Assembly (NCBI RefSeq): GCF_022808175.1
Contig: NZ_JALGBX010000010.1
Coordinates: 243,474 to 307,473, forward strand
Origin: Streptomyces sp. AP-93
GTDB lineage: Bacteria; Actinomycetota; Actinomycetes; Streptomycetales; Streptomycetaceae
DNA length: 64,000 nt
Direction of reading: 5' to 3'
Part shown: in pieces, positions 7,887-16,276 of the stretch
Layout of the letters: each line of letters starts with the position of its first letter
Position numbering within the stretch: position 1 is the first letter of the stretch
The notes under the pieces: model-generated
What the model was told of the DNA's origin: nothing
Database searches by the model: none
What the model saw: only the letters and a program-made list of their open reading frames with translations
Position numbers and translations under genes: made by a program

Positions 7887-9338
7887 GTGACGCAGGGACC
7901 GCTCACCACGGAGGCCGGAGCTCCGGTCGCCGACAACCAGAACAGCGAGACCGCCGGCATTGGCGGACCCGTTCTGGTGCAGGACCAGCTGCTGCTGGAG
8001 AAGCTCGCGCACTTCAACCGCGAGCGCATCCCGGAGCGCGTGGTGCACGCCCGTGGCGCCGGTGCGTACGGCACGTTCACGCTGACCCGTGACGTCTCGC
8101 AGTGGACCCGTGCGAAGTTCCTGTCCGAGGTCGGCAAGGAGACCGAGACCTTCCTGCGCTTCTCTACCGTCGCGGGCAACCTCGGCAGCGCCGACGCGGT
8201 CCGTGACCCCCGCGGCTGGGCGCTGAAGTTCTACACCGAAGAGGGCAACTACGACCTCGTCGGCAACAACACCCCGGTGTTCTTCATCAAGGACGCCATC
8301 AAGTTCCCCGACTTCATCCACACCCAGAAGCGCGACCCGTACACGGGCTCGCAGGAGGCGGACAACGTCTGGGACTTCTGGGGTCTGTCGCCCGAGTCCA
8401 CCCACCAGGTGACCTGGCTGTTCGGTGACCGCGGCATCCCGGCGACCTACCGCCACATGAACGGCTACGGCTCGCACACGTTCCAGTGGAACAACGAGGC
8501 CGGCGAGGTCTTCTGGGTCAAGTACCACTTCAAGACCGACCAGGGCATCAAGAACCTCACCCAGGCCGAGGCCAACCAGCTCGCCGGTGAGGACCCCGAC
8601 TCGCACCAGCGCGACCTGCGCGAGTCCATCGAGCGCGGCGAGTTCCCGTCCTGGACCGTGCAGGTCCAGATCATGCCGGCGGCCGAGGCGGCCGAGTACC
8701 GCTTCAACCCGTTCGACCTCACCAAGGTGTGGCCGCACGAGGACTACCCGCCGATCGAGATCGGCAAGCTGGAGCTCAACCGCAACCCGGAGAACGTCTT
8801 CGCCGAGGTCGAGCAGTCGATCTTCTCCCCGGCGCACTTCGTCCCCGGTATCGGTCCGTCCCCGGACAAGATGCTCCAGGGCCGTCTCTTCGGCTACGGC
8901 GACGCCCACCGCTACCGCGTCGGCATCAACGCCGACCACCTGCCGGTGAACCGTCCGCACGCCACCGAGGCGCGCACCAACTCCCGTGACGGCTACCTGT
9001 ACGACGGCCGCCACGCGGGCTCGAAGAACTACGAGCCGAACAGCTTCGGCGGCCCGCACCAGACGGACCGTCCGCTGTGGGTCTCCTCCGCCGTCACCGG
9101 TGGCACGGGCAACCACGCCGCGCCCTCGCACTCCGAGGACACCGACTTCGTCCAGGCGGGCAACCTCTACCGCCTGTACTCGGAGGACGAGAAGACCCGT
9201 CTGATCGAGAACCTCTCCGGCTTCATCGCCAAGGTTTCCCGCGACGACATCGTCGAGCGTGCGATCAACAACTTCCGTCAGGCGGACGGTGACTTCGGCA
9301 AGCGTCTGGAGGCCGCGGTCCAGGCCCTCCGCGCCTGA
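7887..9338 (+). CDS. catA: Monofunctional haem catalase
   Basis: A 483-aa small-subunit catalase that dismutates hydrogen peroxide in the cytoplasm. Catalytic His54 lies in R-V-V-H-A-R-G and the haem-ligand Tyr337 in R-L-F-G-Y-G-D-A-H-R-Y. The distal Asn loop (D-L-V-G-N-N-T-P-V-F-F) and the NADPH-clade spacing are intact. It starts with GTG at 7887, with AGGAGG 5 nt upstream. Length and motifs match the major vegetative catalase of Streptomyces. Transcription should come from the promoter at 7805-7832 and be repressed by the divergent Fur-family protein, then end at the hairpin at 9425-9463. Confidence 0.95.
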   Translation: MTQGPLTTEAGAPVADNQNSETAGIGGPVLVQDQLLLEKLAHFNRERIPERVVHARGAGAYGTFTLTRDVSQWTRAKFLSEVGKETETFLRFSTVAGNLGSADAVRDPRGWALKFYTEEGNYDLVGNNTPVFFIKDAIKFPDFIHTQKRDPYTGSQEADNVWDFWGLSPESTHQVTWLFGDRGIPATYRHMNGYGSHTFQWNNEAGEVFWVKYHFKTDQGIKNLTQAEANQLAGEDPDSHQRDLRESIERGEFPSWTVQVQIMPAAEAAEYRFNPFDLTKVWPHEDYPPIEIGKLELNRNPENVFAEVEQSIFSPAHFVPGIGPSPDKMLQGRLFGYGDAHRYRVGINADHLPVNRPHATEARTNSRDGYLYDGRHAGSKNYEPNSFGGPHQTDRPLWVSSAVTGGTGNHAAPSHSEDTDFVQAGNLYRLYSEDEKTRLIENLSGFIAKVSRDDIVERAINNFRQADGDFGKRLEAAVQALRA

Positions 9339-9424
9339 CACCCCTTTGCGGCTAAACCGCCGCCGCTCTCGCGGATGTGGTTGCTCGCCGTCGGGGCATC
9401 TCAATTGATGGTTGCTCGCCGAAA

Positions 9425-9463
9425 CAGGAGGGCCGGATTCCCGTCAGGGGTCCGGCCCTCCTG
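9425..9463. terminator. Terminator between catalase and CBS gene
   Basis: A 13-bp stem (9425-9437 with 9451-9463) encloses 13 nt. It lies between convergent genes, 5 nt before the stop end of the CBS-domain gene, so it can serve both. Confidence 0.75.
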
Positions 9464-9467
9464 GCGT

Positions 9468-9869
9468 TCAGCTCGCCAGCGCGGCCGTGCGGCGCCGGCT
9501 CGGGGCCCACAAGCGGATGACATCGCGGACGGACACGATGCCCACCGGGCCGCCGTGCTCCAGGACGATCAGATGACGGAAGCCGCCGTGGGCCATCGCC
9601 TCGGCGGCTTCCTGCACGGTGGCGTCCGGCGTGCAGAAGACCACGTTGTTGGTGGTGTGCGCGCCCACGGATTCCCGGTCGGGATCGTGGCCCGCGCCGA
9701 TCGAGTTGAGGATGTCGCGCTCGGTCAGGATGCCGATGCCGCTGTGTTCGGGATCGAGGACGACGGCCGCGCCGACGCGCCGGCCGGACATCAGGCAGGC
9801 CGCCTGCCGCAGGGTGTGAGTGGGTCCGAGGGTGAGGATCACGGTGCTCATGGCGTCGCGGACGAGCAT
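9468..9869 (-). CDS. CBS-pair domain protein
   Basis: A 133-aa protein made almost entirely of two CBS motifs (about 8-60 and 72-125), with signatures A-A-V-V-L-D and G-I-L-T-E-R-D-I-L in the first and H-L-I-V-L and G-I-V-S-V-R-D-V-I in the second. A CBS pair binds adenosyl nucleotides (AMP, ATP, SAM) or NAD as a sensor; no effector domain is fused. The frame is open further upstream, but the ATG at 9869 with AGGAGG 11 nt before it is the plausible start. The partner and ligand cannot be read from the sequence. Confidence 0.8.
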   Translation of the reverse strand: MLVRDAMSTVILTLGPTHTLRQAACLMSGRRVGAAVVLDPEHSGIGILTERDILNSIGAGHDPDRESVGAHTTNNVVFCTPDATVQEAAEAMAHGGFRHLIVLEHGGPVGIVSVRDVIRLWAPSRRRTAALAS

Positions 9870-10077
9870 GAAGAGAGCCACCTCCTGGTGAGTCCCTCCG
9901 CTTGGGTGGGTGCGCACGAAGGGCCGCACTTAGAGAAGCCCTTCACAAGCGCACAAGCGGAGGAGTCTCAGATTCCCACGCACACGGAAAGCCAGCAAGG
10001 AGGCGCGTAAGGGGCGCTTTCGGCACGCACGGGCGCGGGCCGCGCCGCCACGGCGGCGCGCGCCCGTCCCCTACGCG

Positions 10078-10881
10078 TCAGCCGCGCGGGCGCAGCAGGT
10101 CCAGCATCTCCGCGTGCAGCAGCCCGTTGGAGGCCGCCGCGTTGCCGCCGTGCACGCCGTCCACCCCGTCCAGAGCGGTGAAGCGGCCGCCGGCCTCCTC
10201 CACCACGACGGCCAGGGCCGCCATGTCCCACAGGCTCAGCTCCGGCTCGGCGCACAGGTCGAGCGAGCCTTCGGCGACCATCATGTACGGCCAGAAATCG
10301 CCGTAGCCGCGCGTACGCCAGCACGCGCGGGTCAGGTCCAGGAAGCCGGGCAGGCGTCCCTGCTCCTCCCAGCCGCTCAGCGAGGAGTAGGCGAAGGAGG
10401 CGTCGCCGAGGGTGGCGACCTTGGAGACGCCGAGCGCGGTGGTCTCGCCGAGCGCGCCGCCCGTGAAGGCCCCTCGGCCGCGCGCCGCCCACCAGCGGCG
10501 GCCCAGCGCGGGCGCGGACACCACGCCGACCACGGGACGGAAGGCGCCGTCGGGCTGCTCCTCCATGAGCGAGATCAGCGTCGCCCACACCGGAACGCCG
10601 CGCACGTAGTTCTTCGTACCGTCGATCGGGTCCACGACCCAGCGGCGCGGGCCGTCGCCCTTGAGGCCGTACTCCTCGCCCAGGATGGCGTCGGAGGGCC
10701 GCGCGGCGGAGATCCCGGCCCGGATGATCTCCTCGGTGGCGGTGTCGGCCTCGCTCACCGGGGTCATGTCGGGCTTGGTCTCGACCTTCAGGTCGAGGGC
10801 GCGGAACCGCTCCATCGTGGCGGCGTCCGCCGCGTCGGCGAGTTCGAGGGCAAGGCGCAGGTCATCGTCATACTCGGGCAT
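10078..10881 (-). CDS. hisN: Histidinol-phosphatase (inositol-monophosphatase family)
   Basis: A 267-aa member of the Mg-dependent, Li-sensitive inositol monophosphatase family. Metal motifs are complete: G-E-E-Y-G (about 70-74), D-P-I-D-G-T-K-N-Y (about 85-93) and W-D-M-A-A near residue 205. In actinobacteria the histidinol-phosphatase HisN, which makes histidinol in histidine biosynthesis, belongs to this family, and I recall the S. coelicolor gene at this chromosomal location. An inositol or other sugar-phosphate phosphatase role is the alternative. No his genes are adjacent. It is divergent from the TetR gene at 11015. Confidence 0.8.
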   Translation of the reverse strand: MPEYDDDLRLALELADAADAATMERFRALDLKVETKPDMTPVSEADTATEEIIRAGISAARPSDAILGEEYGLKGDGPRRWVVDPIDGTKNYVRGVPVWATLISLMEEQPDGAFRPVVGVVSAPALGRRWWAARGRGAFTGGALGETTALGVSKVATLGDASFAYSSLSGWEEQGRLPGFLDLTRACWRTRGYGDFWPYMMVAEGSLDLCAEPELSLWDMAALAVVVEEAGGRFTALDGVDGVHGGNAAASNGLLHAEMLDLLRPRG

Positions 10882-10945
10882 GCCAGAACCCTACCGAGGC
10901 GGCCGGGGCGCCGTGGAAGACGTCCACGGTGCGGCACGGGCACCC

Positions 10946-10970
10946 TTGACAGGATCTGTCGGTCCGTCAA
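10946..10970. promoter_or_regulatory. Inverted repeat upstream of the TetR gene
   Basis: TTGAC at 10946-10950 and GTCAA at 10966-10970 flank a smaller dyad GACAG-GAT-CTGTC (10948-10960). It lies in the hisN/TetR divergent region, 45 nt before the TetR start, and could be its operator or contain a -35 (TTGACA). No clear -10 is visible. Confidence 0.35.
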
Positions 10971-11014
10971 CTCTGGCGGAGACGTCGACCGGAGGCGTCG
11001 AAGGGGAGGCGACG

Positions 11015-11629
11015 GTGCCGACGGCCCGGGAGTCCTTGCTCGAAGCGGCGGGAGCGGCGCTCGCGGCGCGCCCGTGGCCGGCCGTGCGGATGATCGACGT
11101 GGCCGCGGCCGCCGGGGTCTCGCGGCAGACCCTCTACAACGAGTTCGCGGGCAAGACGGGCCTGGGCCACGCCCTGGTCCGCCGCGACGCGGCCTGGTAC
11201 CTCGACGGGGTGGACCGGGCCCTGACCTCCCCGGGCGCTCCGGCCGAGCGGCTGGCGGCGGTCGTGGAGTGGACCGTGCGCGCGGGCCGGGAGCGCCCCC
11301 TCGTGCGGGCCCTGCTGACCGGGTGCTGGAACGGCAACTTACCCGTCCCGGCCGGCCGCGGGGTCCGGCCGGGGCTTCCCGCCCTGGGGCCCGCCGAGCT
11401 GATCCGCGGAGTCCGCGAGCGGGCCGACGCCGTGTTCGGCGCGCAGGAGGGTGCTCAGCGGTGCGAGCTTGCCGTACGGCTCGCGCTGTCCTACCTGATC
11501 GCTCCGGGGGAGCCGCCGGAGCCGGGCCACGCCGGGCTGCTGCCCCTGCTCGGCGCGATGGGCCTCAGCGCGGCGGGCGCCAGCACGACGGGCCTCAGTG
11601 CGAGGAGCCCGAGAGCTGGAGCCCGATGA
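11015..11629 (+). CDS. TetR-family transcriptional regulator
   Basis: A 204-aa regulator with an N-terminal TetR helix-turn-helix (about residues 3-50; V-A-A-A-A-G-V-S-R-Q-T-L-Y-N-E-F) and a helical ligand-binding domain. The frame is open upstream into the hisN region, but the GTG at 11015 preceded by GGGGAGG (spacer 5 nt) places the HTH at the N-terminus as the family requires. Its 3' end overlaps the convergent SMR exporter gene by 35 bp. This suggests, without proving, that it controls the exporter: a 16-bp palindrome sits just before the exporter start. Confidence 0.85.
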   Translation: MPTARESLLEAAGAALAARPWPAVRMIDVAAAAGVSRQTLYNEFAGKTGLGHALVRRDAAWYLDGVDRALTSPGAPAERLAAVVEWTVRAGRERPLVRALLTGCWNGNLPVPAGRGVRPGLPALGPAELIRGVRERADAVFGAQEGAQRCELAVRLALSYLIAPGEPPEPGHAGLLPLLGAMGLSAAGASTTGLSARSPRAGAR

Positions 11630-11918
11630 CGCCGAGGATCACCAGCGAGATCGAGACGAGTTTGAGGGTGGAGACCAGGTCCCCGAGGAAGACCATCCCG
11701 TAGATCGCGGTACCGGCCGCCCCGATGCCGGTCCACACCGCGTAGGCCGGCCCCACGTCCAGCTTCTTCAGGGCCAGCGTCAGCAGACCGAAGCTGCCGA
11801 GCGCGAAGCACGCGAAGGCGATGGTCGGCCACAGCCGGGTGAAGCCGTGCGACAGCTTGAGGCAGACCGCGAACCCCGTTTCCAGGATCCCGGCGACCAC
11901 GACCAGCAGCCACGCCAT
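11595..11918 (-). CDS. Small multidrug resistance (SMR) exporter, SugE/Gdx-like
   Basis: A 107-aa protein with four membrane helices and the essential proton/substrate-coupling Glu13 in helix 1 (G-I-L-E-T-G-F). K-L-S-H-G-F-T-R-L-W-P and A-Y-A-V-W-T-G-I-G resemble the SugE/Gdx branch, which exports guanidinium, more than the EmrE drug exporters. Position 16 is Phe rather than the Trp of E. coli SugE, so substrate assignment is tentative. I looked for a guanidine riboswitch upstream and did not see one. The start at 11918 follows GGGGAGG by 8 nt. Its last 35 bp overlap the convergent TetR gene. Confidence 0.85.
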   Translation of the reverse strand: MAWLLVVVAGILETGFAVCLKLSHGFTRLWPTIAFACFALGSFGLLTLALKKLDVGPAYAVWTGIGAAGTAIYGMVFLGDLVSTLKLVSISLVILGVIGLQLSGSSH

Positions 11919-11932
11919 GGCGTACGCCTCCC

Positions 11933-11948
11933 CGCGTCACGTGACGCG
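11933..11948. promoter_or_regulatory. Perfect 16-bp palindrome before the SMR exporter
   Basis: CGCGTCACGTGACGCG is a perfect palindrome 15 nt upstream of the exporter ATG. Its position and symmetry suit a TetR-type dimer, and the convergent TetR gene is the obvious candidate. Confidence 0.5.
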
Positions 11949-12049
11949 CTCACGGGGCGGACCCGAGCGTCACTTGGTGCGATTATGCATTTACCAGACA
12001 TCGGGTACGGCAAACCCCGCCGGTCGATCGGGCATCGATCGCCCAGGGA

Positions 12050-13060
12050 TCAGTCGCCCTCGCGGCGCTCCCGGGTCTGGAGCAGCCGGCGCAGCGAGTA
12101 CAGCCGCGCCGGATCCGCGTGGCCGTCCTCCACCCACTTGTCGAGCGCGCAGTCCGGCTCGTCGTGGCTGCACGCGCGCGGGCAGCCCTCCGTCCCCGGC
12201 ACCAGCTCCGGGAAGGCCAGGATGACCCGGGACGGGTCCACGTGGTGCAGGCCGAAGGACCGTACGCCCGGGGTGTCGATGACCCAGCCGTCCCCGCCCG
12301 GCAGCGGCAGCGCCAGCGCCGAGGTGGTGGTGTGCCGGCCCCGGCCGGTCACCGCGTTGACCACGCCGGTCGCGCGCTGGCGGCCCTCGGCGACCAGCGA
12401 GTTCACCAGCGTGGTCTTGCCGACGCCCGAGTGGCCGACGAAGGCGGTGATCCGGCCGTTCAGGTGCTCGCGCACCCGGTCGGCCGCGTCGCCCGTCGCC
12501 AGCTCGTCGCGGTTGGTGACCACGTAGTTCAGGCCGAAGGTCGAGTAGATCTCCAGGATCTTGTCCGCGGAGGTCAGGTCGGACTTCGTGAGCACCAGCA
12601 GCGGTTGCAGCCCGGCGTCGTACGCGGCCACCAGGCAGCGGTCGATCATGCGGGGGCGCGGCTCGGGATCGGCCAGCGCCGTCACGATGGCCAGCTGGTC
12701 GGCGTTGGCGACGACGACGCGCTCGTACGGATCGTCGTCGTCGGCCGTGCGCCGCAGGACGGACTTGCGCGCCTCGATCCGCACGATGCGGGCGAGGGTG
12801 TCCTTCTTGCCGGACAGGTCACCGACGATCCAGACCCGGTCCCCGACCACCGCCGCCTTGCGGCCCAGCTCGCGGGCCTTCATCGCGTGCACCGGGCGGT
12901 CCTCGACCAGGCAGGTGAGCCGGCCGCGGTCCACGGTCAGGACGAATCCCTCGGCCGCGTCCTCGTGCTTGGGGCGGATGGTCGTACGCGGCCGGTTGCC
13001 CTTGGGGTTGGGCCGCTGGCGGATGTCGTCCTCGTCGGTGTGCTTCCCGTACCTGCGCAT
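12050..13060 (-). CDS. rsgA: Ribosome small-subunit biogenesis GTPase RsgA
   Basis: A 336-aa circularly permuted GTPase that checks late 30S maturation. An N-terminal OB-fold (about 45-115) precedes a G domain in permuted order: G4 T-K-S-D, then G1 G-H-S-G-V-G-K-T-T, then G3 D-T-P-G-V. A C-terminal zinc motif follows (C-P-R-A-C-S-H-D-E-P-D-C). The start chosen is the ATG at 13060 (M-R-R-Y-G-K-H), 8 nt after the aroA stop, so the two genes probably form an operon transcribed from aroA. An upstream extension into aroA would add a non-conserved Arg/Gly-rich stretch and is rejected. Confidence 0.92.
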   Translation of the reverse strand: MRRYGKHTDEDDIRQRPNPKGNRPRTTIRPKHEDAAEGFVLTVDRGRLTCLVEDRPVHAMKARELGRKAAVVGDRVWIVGDLSGKKDTLARIVRIEARKSVLRRTADDDDPYERVVVANADQLAIVTALADPEPRPRMIDRCLVAAYDAGLQPLLVLTKSDLTSADKILEIYSTFGLNYVVTNRDELATGDAADRVREHLNGRITAFVGHSGVGKTTLVNSLVAEGRQRATGVVNAVTGRGRHTTTSALALPLPGGDGWVIDTPGVRSFGLHHVDPSRVILAFPELVPGTEGCPRACSHDEPDCALDKWVEDGHADPARLYSLRRLLQTRERREGD

Positions 13061-13068
13061 GACGGGCC

Positions 13069-14424
13069 CTACGCTCCCACGCCTGCCGGAGCCGCTTCGG
13101 CCCGGGCGAGCATGTCCGCCCACATCTTCGGGAAGTCCGGCAGGGTCTTCGCGGTCGTCGCCACGTTCTCGATGAGCACGCCCTCCACCGCCAGGCCGAT
13201 CACCGCGCCGGCCGTGGCCATCCGGTGGTCGTCGTACGTGTGGAAGGTGCCGCCGTGCAGCTTGCGCGGGCGGATCCGCAGACCGTCCGCGGTCTCCGTG
13301 ACATCGCCGCCCAGCCCGTTGATCTCCTTGGTGAGCGCCGCCAGCCGGTCCGTCTCGTGCATCCGCAGGTGCTGCACCCCGCGCAGCACGGACTCCGAGT
13401 CGGCCAGCGCCGCGACCGCCGCGATGCCCGGGGTGAGCTCCCCGACCTCGCCCAGGTCCACGTCGATGCCGTGGATCTTGCCGGTGCCGGTGAAGACCAG
13501 GCCGGCGTCGTTAAGCTCGCAGGAACCGCCCATCTCCGTGAAGATCCGGCGCAGCGCGTCACCGGGCTGCGTGGTGCGGCGCGGCCAGTCCGGGATGGTG
13601 ACCGTGCCGCCGGTGATCAGGGCCGCCGCCAGGAAGGGCTGCGCGTTGGAGAGGTCCGGCTCCACGACCAGGTCGCGGCCGAGCAGGGCGCCGGGGGCGA
13701 CCCGCCAGACGTTCTTCTCGCCGCCGGACTCGGGGGTGTCGACCTGCGCGCCCGCCGCGCGCAGCATCTCCACGGTCATCCGGATGTGGGGCATGGACGG
13801 CAGGTTGGTGCCCACGTGCCGGACCTCGACGCCCTGGTTGAAGCGCGGGGCGGAGAGCAGCAGCGCGGAGACGAACTGCGAGGAGTTGGTCGCGTCGATC
13901 TCGACGGTCCCGCCCTCCAGCGCCCCGCCGCCCTGGACGGTCAGCGGCAGCGCCCCGCGGCCGTCGTCGTCGATGCGGGCGCCGAGCGTGCGCAGCGCCG
14001 TGATGACCTGGCCCAGGGGGCGCTCGTAGGAGCGCGGGTCCCCGTCGAAGCGGATGTCGCCGGAGGCGAGGGTGGCGACGGGCGGCAGGAAGCGCATGAC
14101 CGTGCCCGCGTTGCCGACGTCGACCGTGGCCGGGCCGTGCAGTGCGGCGGGGATGACGCGCCAGGCCTCGCCGCCCTCGCCGGCGGAGCTGGAGGAGACC
14201 GTCTCCTCGATGCCGACGCCCAGCGCGCGCAGCGCGTCGGACATCAGCTGGGAGTCGCGCGAACGCAGCGGGCGGCGCACCCAGCCCGGCTCGGAGGCGA
14301 GCGCGGCGAGCACGAGGGCACGGTTGGTGACCGATTTGGACCCGGGCACGGTGACGGTGGCCTGGACGGCGGCTTCGGCGAGCGGGGCGGGCCAGAGGGC
14401 GTGGGGCGCGGGGGTCTCGGTCAT
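13069..14424 (-). CDS. aroA: 3-phosphoshikimate 1-carboxyvinyltransferase (EPSP synthase)
   Basis: A 451-aa enzyme of the shikimate pathway that joins phosphoenolpyruvate to shikimate-3-phosphate. Family motifs are P-G-S-K-S-V-T-N-R-A-L near residue 27, G-N-A-G-T-V-M-R-F-L near 105, and R-P-L-G-Q. The start chosen is the ATG at 14424 (M-T-E-T-P-A-P-H), although the frame continues upstream into a non-conserved stretch. rsgA follows after 8 nt. This aroA-rsgA pairing is common in actinobacteria. The region upstream (14425-14593) is a simple-sequence repeat. Confidence 0.95.
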   Translation of the reverse strand: MTETPAPHALWPAPLAEAAVQATVTVPGSKSVTNRALVLAALASEPGWVRRPLRSRDSQLMSDALRALGVGIEETVSSSSAGEGGEAWRVIPAALHGPATVDVGNAGTVMRFLPPVATLASGDIRFDGDPRSYERPLGQVITALRTLGARIDDDGRGALPLTVQGGGALEGGTVEIDATNSSQFVSALLLSAPRFNQGVEVRHVGTNLPSMPHIRMTVEMLRAAGAQVDTPESGGEKNVWRVAPGALLGRDLVVEPDLSNAQPFLAAALITGGTVTIPDWPRRTTQPGDALRRIFTEMGGSCELNDAGLVFTGTGKIHGIDVDLGEVGELTPGIAAVAALADSESVLRGVQHLRMHETDRLAALTKEINGLGGDVTETADGLRIRPRKLHGGTFHTYDDHRMATAGAVIGLAVEGVLIENVATTAKTLPDFPKMWADMLARAEAAPAGVGA

Positions 14425-14502
14425 GGCCACCACTTTAGTGGCTTCCCATGGCCACAGATCTTGATCACCGGGGGAGTCTCGGCGGGCGGACACGCGCCGG
14501 CC

Positions 14503-14592
14503 CGGGCCGGTCCGGGCCGGTCCGCGGTCGGTCCGCGGTCGGTCGGAGGGAGGCTGTCGGTCGGCGGGCGGTCAGCTGTCGGTCAGCGGCCG
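14503..14592. repeat. Low-complexity CGG/GTC tandem repeats between aroA and the M50 gene
   Basis: Two copies of CGGGCCGGTC (14503-14522) are followed by two copies of CGCGGTCGGTC (14523-14544), then degenerate GGTCGGCGG-type units to the M50 stop. No gene or clear promoter is seen inside; the aroA promoter must lie in or beside it. Confidence 0.7.
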
Positions 14593-14593
14593 G

Positions 14594-15307
14594 TCAGAGG
14601 GCCAGCAGCCAGCGGCCGCCGCCGACGAGCGAGGACAGCGCCACCACGTGGAAGAACAGCAGCCACACCACCGGGTGCACGTGGGTGAGCCGTCCGAGCT
14701 GGTCCGCGTCGGAGTCGGGCGCCGAGCCGCCGCGGCGCTTCGCCCCCAGCTCGAATACCGGCCGGACGCCGCCGAGGAGCAGGAACCACACCACGGCGTA
14801 GGCGAAGACCGCCTGCACGTCCGCCGGGGCCAGCCAGGAGACCAGTACGAAGGTGGCACCCGTGACCAGCACCGACAGCAGCCCGTACGCGTTGCGGATC
14901 ATCACCAGCACCGCCAGCAGCAGGGCGGTCGCCGCCCACAGCAGCAGGGTGATCCGGTGCGCCGAGAGCAGGGCCGCCCCGCCGAGGCCGAGCAGGGACG
15001 GCGCCGTGTACCCGGCGGCGGCGGTGAGGACCATGCCGAGGCCGGTGGGCTTGCCGCGGCTGACGGTGACCCCGCTGGTGTCCGAGTGCAGCCGGATCCC
15101 GTCCAGGCTCCGGCCCGTCAGCAGCGCCAAAAGTCCGTGGCCGCCCTCGTGGGCGATGGTGATCGCGTTGCGCGACAGCCGCCACACCGGCCGGGGCCCC
15201 ACCGCGACGAGCGCCACCAGCCCCGTCGCGATCACCAGCCACTGGTCGGGCGCCGTCTGTATGCCGGTGAGCCGGTCCCACAGGCCGGCCGTGGTGCTGG
15301 TGTTCAT
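14594..15307 (-). CDS. M50-family membrane zinc metallopeptidase
   Basis: A 237-aa polytopic membrane protein with a zinc-binding H-E-G-G-H motif near residue 55 in the first third and five or six hydrophobic segments. This matches the compact M50B-like (site-2-protease-related) family in actinobacteria. The second metal-ligand motif is less clear, so activity is inferred from the H-E-x-x-H. The start is the ATG at 15307 (M-N-T-S-T-T-A-G) with AAGGAGT about 10 nt upstream; longer frames upstream run into the divergent SRAP gene. The substrate is unknown. Confidence 0.8.
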   Translation of the reverse strand: MNTSTTAGLWDRLTGIQTAPDQWLVIATGLVALVAVGPRPVWRLSRNAITIAHEGGHGLLALLTGRSLDGIRLHSDTSGVTVSRGKPTGLGMVLTAAAGYTAPSLLGLGGAALLSAHRITLLLWAATALLLAVLVMIRNAYGLLSVLVTGATFVLVSWLAPADVQAVFAYAVVWFLLLGGVRPVFELGAKRRGGSAPDSDADQLGRLTHVHPVVWLLFFHVVALSSLVGGGRWLLAL

Positions 15308-15360
15308 GGGGTGGCGGACTCCTTGTGGCGGCGATCGGGTGACATGGCAGTGTGGCAGCC

Positions 15361-16176
15361 ATGTGCGGACGGTATGCAGCGAGTCGTGGGCCGGAGGAGC
15401 TGGCCGAAGTCTTCGGGGTGGAGCGGTGGGAGCCCGAGGAGGTGCTCGCGCCCGACTGGAACGTGGCTCCGACGAAAGAGGTCCACGTCGTCCTCGACCG
15501 TCCACTGAAAGACGCTCCGAGCCCGCGTCCGGTTCGCCAGCTGAGGGTCCTGAAATGGGGGCTCGTCCCGTCCTGGGCGCAGAATCCCGACGGCGCCGCC
15601 CGGATGATCAACGCCCGGTCCGAGACCATCGCGGAGAAGCCCTCCTTCCGCCGCCCCTTCGCGCAGCGCCGCTGCATCATCCCGGCGGACGGCTACTACG
15701 AGTGGGTCACCGCCCACGACGAGCGGCAGCTCGAGGTCGAGGGCAAGAAGAAGCGGACGCGCAAGCAGCCCTACTTCGTCCTGCCCTCCGACGGCTCCGT
15801 CTTCGCCATGGCCGGGATATACGAGTTCTGGCGCGACCGGACCCTGCCCGACGAGCATCCGCTCGCCTGGTGGGCGACCTGCTCGGTGATCACCGCCGAG
15901 GCCGAGACCGGTCCGCTCGGCGTCGCCCCCGCCGAGGGTCCGCGCTCGCTCGCCGACATCCACCCCCGGATGCCGCTGATGCTCACCCCGGACCGGTGGG
16001 ACGCCTGGCTGGACCCGGCGCGGACCGACCCCGACGAGCTCCAGGCCCTGCTGGCCCCGCCGCCCGGCGGGCTGATGCGCGCGTATCCGGTGTCCACGGC
16101 CGCGAGCAACGTCCGCAACAACGGGCCCGAACTGCTGGAGGAACTGGAGGGGCCGGAGGAGGGCACGCTCTTCTGA
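15361..16176 (+). CDS. SRAP-domain protein (YedK/HMCES-like abasic-site crosslinker)
   Basis: A 271-aa SOS-response-associated peptidase-family protein. Members use an N-terminal cysteine, exposed after Met removal, to form a thiazolidine crosslink with abasic sites in single-stranded DNA. This requires the start at 15361 (M-C-G-R-Y), not the in-frame ATG nine bases earlier. The other conserved residues are present: W-N-V-A-P-T, G-Y-Y-E-W, and the His of D-I-H-P-R-M-P. Its 5' end is 54 nt from the divergent M50 gene. I see no LexA box in that short gap. Confidence 0.92.
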   Translation: MCGRYAASRGPEELAEVFGVERWEPEEVLAPDWNVAPTKEVHVVLDRPLKDAPSPRPVRQLRVLKWGLVPSWAQNPDGAARMINARSETIAEKPSFRRPFAQRRCIIPADGYYEWVTAHDERQLEVEGKKKRTRKQPYFVLPSDGSVFAMAGIYEFWRDRTLPDEHPLAWWATCSVITAEAETGPLGVAPAEGPRSLADIHPRMPLMLTPDRWDAWLDPARTDPDELQALLAPPPGGLMRAYPVSTAASNVRNNGPELLEELEGPEEGTLF

Positions 16177-16276
16177 CGGCCCCGGTGCCGCCGGTGCTCC
16201 GGCGCCCTCAGTGCTCGGCGCTCCCGGCGGCCCCGGCGTCACCCCGGCGGCCGCCGCCGAGCGGCATGATCGGGGC

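Noticed and set aside
10661..11014. Upstream extension of the TetR gene into the hisN region
   Set aside because: It would place the HTH about 118 residues inside the protein and overlap hisN; the GTG at 11015 has a ribosome site and gives a normal TetR layout.
11919..12049. Guanidine riboswitch before the SugE-like exporter
   Set aside because: I found no pair of ACGR-loop hairpins or ykkC-like core; only a DNA palindrome near the start.
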